A DNA stretch of 24,812 bases. Origin: Symbiodinium natans. Taxonomy: Eukaryota; Sar; Dinophyceae; Suessiales; Symbiodiniaceae. Positions 15,999-23,150 of the stretch are shown piece after piece. The notes under the pieces were generated by a model that did not search any database, was not told where the DNA came from, and worked only from the letters and a program-made list of their open reading frames with translations. Location of the stretch: assembly GCA_905221605.1 (NCBI GenBank), contig CAJNDS010001281.1, positions 1 through 24,812 on the forward strand. Reading direction: 5' to 3'. Position 1 is the stretch's first letter, and every line of letters begins with the position of its first letter. The position numbers were made by a program, and so were the translations under genes.

Positions 15999-17877
15999 CT
16001 GCGCAGGGCGAACTGTGTGGCGAAGTATAGAACAGCACGTATACAAGAGGAAAAGCAATCCAACAGGCCTCTTGCTTTTCTTTTCTGCCCGGACGAGGGC
16101 TAACTGCTCTGACGGGGAAACAGGCCCCTTGCCCATTTCCTTCAGCACAGCCTCCTGGAGAGCGCCGAACTCAACCACACCCAGGCTCGCAGCCATCGCC
16201 TTACCAGGCTTCTGCTTGTACTCGACATCACACTTGATCGAGTCCCTGCGTTTCAGAGCCTCCGTGGGAAATCAGAAGCACGAGAGGTCAGGCCTAGAAT
16301 CCTTAAGCTGCTTCATCACAGGCCGGCAAGGCACGGAGTTGGGGTCACCCACCTTGCGGGTCTTCTTCGGAGGGGTTCCTGGGTATTCAAGGCAGACCAT
16401 GCACGTCTTAAAACTTCAGGGTGTAGGCCTGGCCTGCATCCAGCAGGGCTTTGTTCGGAGCCTCTTCCTCATCGGACTTCTCAGCCACGTCTTGCGGTTG
16501 CTCCTCTTCCTCCTCCATCGCTTCATCCTCGGTGCAGGCAACTATGGCCCCGCCTCCATCTGACATGTTTCCCATCTCCACGTCCTCCGCATCCTCAAAA
16601 GCCTCGTCCTCGCTGGAGGCTTCCTGGCCTGCTTCCCCTTGCGACCACTCATCTGCTGACGGGCCGGTGAAGACCCCACCACATTGCGGCTCTTCCTCTG
16701 AAGCTTCTGCTGGGGACACTTCACCTTGCTCATTGTCGCCCTCCACCTCTTCATGAGAACCTTCTGCTGCTGAGGCCTGGGCTTGCTCCTCTTGCTCGGC
16801 GTCCTCCACTCCTTCGTCCTCTTCCGCTGAAGATGCCTGGGTTCCCTCATGTTGCTCGGTGTCCTCCACCTCTTCCTCTTCTGGCTCGGCATCCTCAGGT
16901 TCTTCCTCCTCCTCCTCCGCTGCTGATGCCTGCGCCTGCTCCTCCTGCTCGGCGTCCTCCTCTGCTGCTGAGGCTTTGGCATCCTCCGCTTCTTCCTCTT
17001 CTTCTGCTGCTGATGCCTGGGTTTGCTCATCTTGCTCAGCATCCCCCATTTCTTCCTCCTCTTCTGCTGAGGCCTGGGCCTGCTCCTCTTGCTCGGTGTC
17101 CTCCGCTTCTTCCTCCGCCTCCGTTGCCGAGGCCTGGGCATGCTCCCGTTGCTCCACATCCTCAACTTCTTCTTCCTCTTCCGTTGCGGATGCTTGGGCT
17201 TGCTCATCTTCCTCTTCCGCTGCTGATGCCTGGGCTTGCTCCTGTTGCTCCACATCCTCCTCTGCTTCCTCTTCCGCTGCTGATGCCTGGGCTTGCTCCT
17301 CCTGCTCCGTCTCCACCGCTTCCTCCTCTTCCGCTGCTGATGCCTGGGCTTGCTCCTGTTGCTCCACATCCTCCTCTTCTTCCTCTTCCGCTGCTGATGC
17401 CTGGGCTTGCTCCTCCTGCTCCGTCTCCACTGCTTCCTCCTCTTCTGCTGCTGATGCCTGGGCTTGCTCCTGTTGCTCCACATCCTCCTCTTCTTCCTCT
17501 TCCGCTGCTGATGCCTGGGCTTGCTCCTGTTGCTCCGCATCCTCCACTGCTTCTTCCTCTTCTGCTGCTGATGCCTGGGCTTGCTCCTCTTGCGCCACAT
17601 CCTCCTCTTCTGTTTCCTCTTCCGCTGCTGATGCCCGCGTTTGCTCATCTTCCTCTTCCGCTGCTGATGCCTGGGCTTGCTCCTCTTGCTCCACATCCTC
17701 CACTGCTTCTTCCTCTTCCGCTGCTGACGCCCGGGCTTGGCTGCCTTGTTCTTCATCATCCATGTCCTCATTGGAACCTTCTGCTGCTGAAGCCCGGGAT
17801 TGCTTATCCTCTCCCTCCTCTGAATCCTCACCGTGTTGCCCAGCATCCACTTTTGGGGAGTATATATGGATAGACAA
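15692..17877 (-). CDS. Gene B: acidic-repeat protein with a C-terminal methyl-CpG-binding-like domain
   Basis: Four exons, 17877-16434, 16378-16294, 16245-16069 and 15998-15692, chain in phase to 2013 nt (670 residues plus TAA-type stop). The three introns are short (55, 48 and 70 nt) and all AG|GC...AG|G. Without them the frames break: one stop falls at 16408 and an in-frame TGA at about 16277. Layout: about 430 residues of Glu/Asp-rich repeats, a 90-residue linker, an MBD-like domain and a basic tail. Such a protein would bind methylated DNA with one end and basic partners such as histone-like proteins with the other (inference). The 5' end is open: 17877 is a TTG codon, and an acceptor-like AAAAG| at 17850 suggests another exon upstream. 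Confidence 0.75.
16069..16378 (-). CDS. Gene B, two linker exons (16378-16294, 16245-16069)
   Basis: The first encodes TPPKKTRKVGDPNSVPCRPV then MKQLKDS. The second encodes DSIKCDVEYKQKPGKAMAAS, LGVVEFGALQEAVLKEMGKG and PVSPSEQLALVRAEKKSK. The 48-nt intron (16246-16293) removes an in-frame TGA. The basic/cysteine-containing first part, followed by a helical part, is not a domain I recognise. Confidence 0.7.
16434..17877 (-). CDS. Gene B, large exon encoding acidic Glu-rich repeats
   Basis: About 480 residues built on a unit of 14-22 residues, EQQEQAQASAAEEEE, repeated more than 15 times with length variation. It is followed by less regular acidic sequence ending AEKSDEEEAPNKALLDA. The protein is disordered and extremely acidic, a mirror image of the basic repeat in gene D. 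The internal methionine at 17763 (MDDEEQG) is an alternative start, but residues before it already carry the ASAAE motif, so the coding region extends upstream of it. Open frames on the opposite strand are by-products of the repeat. Confidence 0.75.
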
Positions 17878-17887
17878 AATTCTTTCA

Positions 17888-17930
17888 TATATATTTTGCT
17901 TATTTATTTATTTATTTATATTTCAAAGAT
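17888..17930 (+). promoter_or_regulatory. AT-rich block upstream of the acidic-repeat exon
   Basis: TATATATTTTGCTTATTTAT and further TTTA repeats are the most AT-rich stretch near gene B. It could be promoter-proximal DNA or simply part of an intron; no defined dinoflagellate promoter motif is visible. Confidence 0.25.
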
Positions 17931-18176
17931 GTAGAGTTAATGAAAGAACTGAAGAGGAAGGTCCTGGTCCTGATGATGAGACTTCGTATAGCATCCGTAC
18001 ATGAGCAGGCCTAGCAATTTTCCTACACGTGCCACTAGAAGTCCAAAAGCAGGATCGATTGCACAGTACTCATGACGGCAGGGGTTTCGGAGTAAGACTT
18101 GTGATGATAGGGATTTTGTTTTAGAAGGGTTTCGGGTTCATATATAGGCTTTCCGGGTTTTTGGGTAAAGCTTTAC

Positions 18177-18399
18177 CCTATATGAAACCGTACGGCGAAT
18201 CCCAGCGCGCGCCTGCTCATCATCAAACGCATCATAGCAAGCGTCCAATTCTGCATCGATTTCACCTATGAGTGAAAGGGCCACACATGCATGCCACACG
18301 GCTTTCTGTGCACGGCTTGCTCCCACAGCAGATTCTGCCAGGACACTCGGGTGTAGAACTTGTGTCTCCAACGTGGAGGGGTCGACGGGGGTCAATGTC
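18177..18399 (-). CDS. Gene A, last recognised exon
   Basis: Begins after CTGAAG| at 18400 and encodes TLTPVDPSTLETQVLHPSVL, then AESAVGASRAQKAVWHACVA and LSLIGEIDAELDACYDAFDD. It is long, stop-free and helical. A donor-like AGG|GTAAAG follows at 18176. Confidence 0.65.
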
Positions 18400-18984
18400 C
18401 TTCAGACAGGGTTACAGGGTTCCCAGGTTCATATGGTCCATGACCCTAAACCCTAAACCCCAAACCCTAAACCCTAAAGCCTAGGGGGTCGCCATCGAAA
18501 TCGGCAAAAAATCTCACCGTCCTCTTCATTTGCTTGGTAGAAGCTTGTTTGGAGCGTACAACTTTGCCCATCATGGAGTTCAGCTTGTCAGCCTCAAAAT
18601 GACAACGGGGTAAATGCAGTCATCACTCGTGTACCTCGTTGGACAGGAGCTGACACTCCCAAACCCTGACCTGGCAGCTCGACCACGAATCAACATCCAT
18701 GCCTTGGGGACCTCAGGCAGGTATATGTGGTTCCAGGGAGCGACAGAAACCCTAAACCCAAACCCTGTATATAGATGCAGCCAGGCCACAGATCTTGTGA
18801 TCAGTGTTGAGTTTCTTCACTATACGGAGAAGGGCTGTTCGACTGGGTCGTCTCTTGATGCCCCTTAGATCCATGCACGCTCGAAACAAACACAGAAAAT
18901 GAATTTTCATCCCTGACTCAAGAGCAAGACCCTCGCGGGATGGCGGCAGAAAGTCAGAAAAAGAGAGACACAGAGGGAGGGAGG

Positions 18985-19067
<83 letters not shown>

Positions 19068-19385
19068 CAAGAGCTGCAGCCAGAGCGCGCCGTCATGAAG
19101 GCCGTCTTGAACCACTGGTTGCGCTTCTTGCGCAAATCCCCACCAGCTACGAACTCCCCACTTCTCTTGACATCCTTAAGAGGAATGTGTAGAACCAGGC
19201 TGGTCATCAGCTTCCTGGGCTAACAGGCCACAGAGGTCTGCAAATCCCTAAACTTTGGGGTTTAGGGTTCAGGGCTTGCGGATCGCAAAAGCGTGCAAAC
19301 CCGCCAGGCGTCTCCTCGGATCCGCCATCTTTGGCTTTGGGCATCTTGCCCAAACTGAACCTTGGCCGACGCTTAAGAGGCATGT
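18177..19385 (-). CDS. Gene A: unidentified multi-exon gene
   Basis: Five protein-like exons: about 19385-19290, 19214 to about 19085, 18863-18764, 18592-18522 and 18399-18177. The last three chain in phase: AGG|GTTTGG at 18763, a GA donor AG|GACGG at 18521, and AG|G acceptors. The reading frame gives MPLKRRPRFSLGKMPKAKDG, SLVLHIPLKDVKRSGEFVAG, GIKRRPSRTALLRIVKKLNT, ADKLNSMMGKVVRSKQASTK, and VLAESAVGASRAQKAVWHAC continuing to DACYDAFDDEQARAG. Mostly basic at the N-terminus, helical at the C-terminus. No family is recognised. The 3' end lies below 18177 and may run towards gene B; separate genes are assumed but not proven. Confidence 0.6.
18443..18482 (+). repeat. Telomere-like CCCTAAA tract in a gene A intron
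   Basis: Five CCCTAAA-like heptamers within the intron 18400-18521. Confidence 0.85.
18988..19065 (+). repeat. (GA)n microsatellite in a gene A intron
   Basis: About 39 consecutive GA units, preceded by GGGA repeats (18975-18989). On the transcribed strand this is a long (CT)n run lying upstream of the 18863 exon, where it could act as an extended pyrimidine tract. Confidence 0.97.
19085..19214 (-). CDS. Gene A exon with LKDVKRSGEFVAGGDLRKKR
   Basis: Starts after TTAGCCCAG| at 19215. Encodes KLMTSLVLHIPLKDVKRSGE, then FVAGGDLRKKRNQWFKTAFM and TARSG. Open and evenly composed. The downstream edge is approximate; a GC donor (TCTG|GCTGCAG) near 19090 is possible. Confidence 0.6.
19290..19385 (-). 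CDS. Gene A, most upstream recognised exon
   Basis: An ATG at about 19383 opens MPLKRRPRFSLGKMPKAKDG, then GSEETPGGFARFCDPQ. It could be the initiator. The 3' edge is not resolved because telomere-like sequence follows at once. Confidence 0.45.
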
Positions 19386-19529
19386 CGCAGGCACGTCTTC
19401 TCACGCAGGATTGCTCCAGTGCAGCCTGGGGGCCCCAGGGGAAATGCGATCAGGAAGGGCACGGGCGGTGCCGTGTAAGCATGCGCTTCTAAAAACCTAC
19501 ACTACACCTGCACGGTCGACGAGTCCCAT

Positions 19530-20081
19530 ATGTGCTGTGCCTGCGATAGCCATGAAAGCTGCAAAGTGAGTCCAAAAAGAACGTTGAAGCAGCACATGCG
19601 CCAAAACCATGCGCACCGACCCTTGAATGAAAAAGAACCTTCAGCGAGCACAGCTAGCGTGTCCACAGCTCTGCACTTCTTCATGATGCAGGACGGCAAT
19701 CGAAAACTGCACACTTGCAGTGCAGAACCCATATTTTGCCCAGGACTCAGAATGACATCTCATCGTCTATATATGGATTGTCGAGATACCAATAAAAATA
19801 TCCGCGCCCTTGCTCACCACGAGTCGAGATCTCTGATCACTGAATCATCGATTCATCTATATGTGGCCAGAGTCGGATCGAGACATCACATAGCTGGATA
19901 CCTGAGTGGGAGAACGAGCAGCACATATATCGTGTGTCAGCACAGATCGAGGCACAAGACCCCTAGGCCTTGCCGAGGATCAGTCCAAAAAAACGCCCAG
20001 GCACATATACACATCAGGCGTCAGCTGCAGATGGCACGCGAATCTTACGTGCCTCGAGTTTATCTAAAGGTGTCCCACTAA
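19530..20081 (+). CDS. 183-codon plus-strand open frame, doubtful gene
   Basis: The longest non-repetitive open frame on the plus strand. The start carries CCACDSHESCKVSPKRTLKQ followed by HMRQNH, which superficially resembles a C2H2 finger, but the Cys-His spacing is 16 rather than the usual 12. The rest is rich in H, R and S without a domain. It runs against every other gene in the window. A chance ORF is as likely as an exon. Confidence 0.22.
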   Translation: MCCACDSHESCKVSPKRTLKQHMRQNHAHRPLNEKEPSASTASVSTALHFFMMQDGNRKLHTCSAEPIFCPGLRMTSHRLYMDCRDTNKNIRALAHHESRSLITESSIHLYVARVGSRHHIAGYLSGRTSSTYIVCQHRSRHKTPRPCRGSVQKNAQAHIHIRRQLQMARESYVPRVYLKVSH

Positions 20082-20191
20082 ACCTTCCAACCTTAGGGAA
20101 AAACAAACACGACTATACCCTCCAAGCTGTATAGGCAGCAGAGCGCAATCTTGAAATTCCTGAACCCTGGACTCTCTCTTCAACGTTTGGG

Positions 20192-20193
<2 letters not shown>

Positions 20194-20250
<57 letters not shown>
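20194..20250 (+). repeat. (CT)n microsatellite
   Basis: About 28 CT units, in opposite orientation to the (GA)n at 18988-19065, with roughly 1.1 kb between them. Confidence 0.97.
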
Positions 20251-20252
<2 letters not shown>

Positions 20253-20278
20253 CCAAGGATCCCGATCGAAGTATAACA

Positions 20279-21239
20279 CCCTTATTAATGCTTAAGGGTC
20301 GGGTCTTTCTTTGAGGTCTACAGGGCTTTATTTTGCAGCCCGCCCTGCCCCCCCCCCCACACCCATTCCAGCACGTGCATCAGATGTGGGAAGACAGCTC
20401 CGCCCAGTTAAATAGGCACCACAACCGAAGCCTTGAACCAAAACCCTGGCGAAACCCACAAAGCTGAATGTTCGAGCTTGAGGGTCACCTTCTAGGCTGT
20501 TGACAGGCATAGCGCAAAACTCTAAAGCCCTAAACAGATCTGATCGAAGACCCCTTGTGAAAGAGGCCCCAGAGCCGAAGCCTCAATCCAAGACCCTAAA
20601 CTCCCGCTCCCAAACCCTCGATCGTCCAGCTCAGGCTTGGGGATCATAAGGGTTTCGGGGACATCCTACGATACAGGGTTTCTCAACCTCGACCCCTTTC
20701 TCACACCCGACCCTGCCCCAAGGATCAAGTGGCTTTGACTTCCTCGCCACCACAGCCTGCAACAGAGAAGGGTTGGTTTCGACTTTAGGGTTTAGGGGGT
20801 TAGGGTTGCAGAATTTTATAGGGTTCAGGGCTTAGGGCTCTTAGGGTGTAGGGTGTAGGGTGTAGGGCAGAGTTTCATAGGGTTTAGGGTTTAGGGTGTC
20901 TTAGGATGTAGGGTGTAGAGTTTCTTAGGGCGTTCAGGGAGGTTGGATTATTAAGGTTGCCCCACATTTCCCCCACTCGGAATCCCCTAAACCGAGCCCT
21001 GGCCTGGCCCGAGAACCGTTGAGAGCCTAAGTTCAACCCCGAGCCCTGCAGACCAATCTTTGCCGAAAGCCTGCGACCCCAAGAGCTAAAACCTAACATT
21101 AACCTGAGCCAACCCGACCCTAATGCTCTGCGAGCCCAGCCCCGAGCCCTCCAACACATAGGAGCCGAAGAGCTTACATCAGCTCGAGTCTCACATAGAA
21201 ATCCCGAGGATTGACGCCACATTGTCTCCAGAGGATCAC
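20279..21239. other. Spacer rich in TTTAGGG-like repeats
   Basis: No exon recognised. Degenerate TTTAGGG heptamers at 20785-20930, including several GTGTAGG variants (20845-20870 and 20905-20920), are oriented opposite to most other tracts in the window. C runs occur at 20350-20360. Confidence 0.6.
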
Positions 21240-21490
21240 TCATCGATCCGTGCTTCCATATGCAAGGTTCATGTACTGTGCATCGCGCAACTCGTGGTGC
21301 TCGCCGTCCTGGACCCCATGGAAGAAGCTGAGCACATGAGCTCAAGATTCATGGCCACAGATTCCTTCTGCACGAGCGCAGCCAGCAAAGGGGACAATCA
21401 TCTCCGATGTCGACCCGCTGCCAAGCAGGTTGCGCACCAGTCCGAAGAATGCAGGCATAGGCATTTTAAGGATCCCCCACCCCTTAATAA
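21240..21490 (-). pseudogene. Gene F2: coding frame with one in-frame TGA
   Basis: Reads GILKMPMPAFFGLVRNLLGS, then TSEMIVPFAGCARAEG, reaches TGA near 21342, and continues in the same frame with AHVLSFFHGVQDGEHHELRD and AQYMNLAYGSTDR up to a TGA at 21240-21242. Both halves look strongly protein-like and share frame. A 24-nt intron ending CTTGAG| could remove the stop, but that is shorter than the other introns inferred here. A nonsense mutation, an RNA-editing site or a sequencing error are alternatives. No family recognised. It may be an exon of gene F or a separate fragment. Confidence 0.5.
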
Positions 21491-21499
21491 ATGTAAATA

Positions 21500-22590
21500 G
21501 GGGGGGGGGCGCATAAATGCAAAACAATATTTTTTACATTTTCAGGTTTGTGCTGCAGGGTAGGGTAACTAGGGGAGGAAGGTAAGCAATCCCACGCATA
21601 TCTCATATCCCAAGCAATCCCACGCATAGGATTTTACATTTACTGTTTCTCCTCGTCTCCCGAGCCCGAAAATGTAATTTGCATTTTCCGCCCCCCTCCA
21701 TGCTAAGGGGAGGGGGATTTTTAAGGGAGTTTAGGGCTTATTGTTTGTTAGGGTTCTTTGCTTTTTAAGGCATTTAGGGTTTGGGGGGGTTCAAGCCCTT
21801 AAGCACCCCAAACATCCCTCAAAAACCCAAAAGCCCTAACCCCCAAACTCCAGAAACCCTAAAAGCCCTAAAAACCCACAAATCCCCCGCCCAAAAAAAA
21901 AAAGATACCAAAAAGCCTCACAAACTCAAAAACCCGGCTTCAAAGCCCTGCAGACCTTAAAAATCCTAAACCATAGGGTTTGTAGGGTTTTGTAGGGTGT
22001 TTTAGGGTTTTCAGGGTTCAGGGTTTGGGCTTCAGGATTTAGGGTCTCTAGAAATCAGGATTTTTTTCACAGGCCGACTCTTGAAGCATCACCTCAATTC
22101 AGGCCTCCAGTCCTGCTCTATCAACCCAACCCCACATCCCAACATATATAATGTGTTATTAGGGTTTTCGGGTTTGGGGTGTAGGGAAAGCCAGGGTGAT
22201 TAGGGTTTAAGGTCTGGGGTTTAGGCTTCAGGCCCACCTAGACAAAACCCAGTGAGCCTGAGCCATTGTTGGGCCCCGCGTCCACCTGCGCAGCAAGGGC
22301 GGGGGTTGAAGGTGTAGGGTTGAGGGTTAAGGGTGTAGGGTGTAGAGTTGAGGGTGCAGGTTTGTTTATGGTCCCCATTCAGCGGTCCTACTCAAATTGT
22401 GTGGGCTGAGGGATCAGGCCACTTTTGGGGTTCGAGACATTTCAGGGCTGTACCCTAAACCCTAAACCTAAATCAGGGCTGAACCCGAAACCCTAAACCC
22501 TAAACCCTGAGAAACCTCCTGAATGCCATTAGCCGTCTCGAACTTGGACCGACAAAACCCATTGAATTTCATACCCTAAACCCAGGAGCC
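21500..22590. other. Spacer between gene F exons
   Basis: No exon recognised. Telomere-like sequence in both orientations: CCCTAAA-like at 21790-21970, TTTAGGG-like at 21970-22040 and 22155-22235, GTGTAGGGTTGAGGG variants at 22305-22350, and CCCTAAA at 22450-22510. A poly-A run occurs at 21893-21903. Confidence 0.6.
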
Positions 22591-23019
22591 TCACATCAAG
22601 TTCCCAGACCGAACTCCAATCCAAGGCACATCGCACTGGCGCTTCAAAGCTGGCTTGGGCTCTGCGAGCAAAACGTCGAGTACTTTCGCTTTCCACGTCA
22701 CGAGGGCCTTAAGCGGGCGTTGCTGATGAAACGATGAAACAGCTGAAACCCGTATGTTAGACCTAGGATGACAAAAAGTGGAGGTAGTGAGCCTAGTAGC
22801 TGCTTCAAACTTTCTTGTAGACAGGGGTTGGGTGGCTTCATCCGGATCTGGAGGTAGCTGCACACCGTTGAGCAAAGAGCTGCCCCTGAGTTCAGCCATC
22901 ACTCGGGCACGCCTTCCTTTTTCCCTTTCCCAGAGATCTTCGACCATGTCTTCGGGCGACATGGCTTTGGCGCGTCTCATGATGCTCATGATGCTTGTTT
23001 TGCTGAGGATGTGTCTCAC
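22591..23019 (-). CDS. Gene F exon: unidentified protein
   Basis: A 142-residue frame: SIMSIMRRAKAMSPEDMVED, LWEREKGRRARVMAELRGSS, LPPDPDEATQPLSTRKFEAA, and after a less typical stretch RPLKALVTWKAKVLDVLLAE and DVPWIGVRSGNLM. The codon at 23019 is GTG; the frame is open for a few codons above it (GNEH), and internal methionines follow. The middle (22750-22800) may be a small in-frame intron (GC donor ACTAG|GCTCAC). N-terminal part charged and helical. No family recognised. Confidence 0.6.
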   Translation of the reverse strand: MRHILSKTSIMSIMRRAKAMSPEDMVEDLWEREKGRRARVMAELRGSSLLNGVQLPPDPDEATQPLSTRKFEAATRLTTSTFCHPRSNIRVSAVSSFHQQRPLKALVTWKAKVLDVLLAEPKPALKRQCDVPWIGVRSGNLM

Positions 23020-23054
23020 ATGTTCATTTCCAAGGGCCCACTACATGTCAGTTA

Positions 23055-23148
23055 CACCAGAAACACGCAGAGCCGAAAAAGGCGTCAGTTAGCCAGTTCT
23101 CCGCTAGCTCAGAAATGTATGCCAAGGGCGACCCGTTTAGAAGGTCCT
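23055..23148 (-). CDS. Gene F, upstream exon abutting the satellite
   Basis: Directly after the satellite, GACCAG|G gives an acceptor and the frame reads DLLNGSPLAYISELAENWLT then DAFFGSACFW, which is protein-like. If real, the right satellite block lies in an intron of gene F, and more exons lie beyond the window. The join to the 22591-23019 exon is not resolved (CTG|GTGTAAC is a candidate donor). Confidence 0.45.
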
Positions 23149-23150
23149 GG
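23135..23150 (-). repeat. Right terminal inverted repeat (putative)
   Basis: GTTTAGAAGGTCCTGG ends exactly where the satellite starts. Its reverse complement matches 1432-1447 at 13 of 16 positions. Immediately outside is TC (23151-23152), also present at 1430-1431. Part of it overlaps the gene F exon start. Confidence 0.5.

Noticed and set aside
16246-16293. In-frame TGA as selenocysteine or recoded stop in gene B
   Set aside because: A 48-nt AG|GC...CGCAG|G intron removes it and keeps phase through the next two exons.
16451-18004. Plus-strand Ser/Cys-rich and Pro/Leu-rich ORFs and a 448-codon Arg/Lys-rich minus frame over the gene B repeat
   Set aside because: Shadows of the Glu-rich repeat; the acidic frame alone splices in phase to the MBD-like exon.
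19530-19620. C2H2 zinc finger in the plus-strand ORF
   Set aside because: Only one Cys pair and one His pair, with wrong spacing between them; no conserved aromatic residue.
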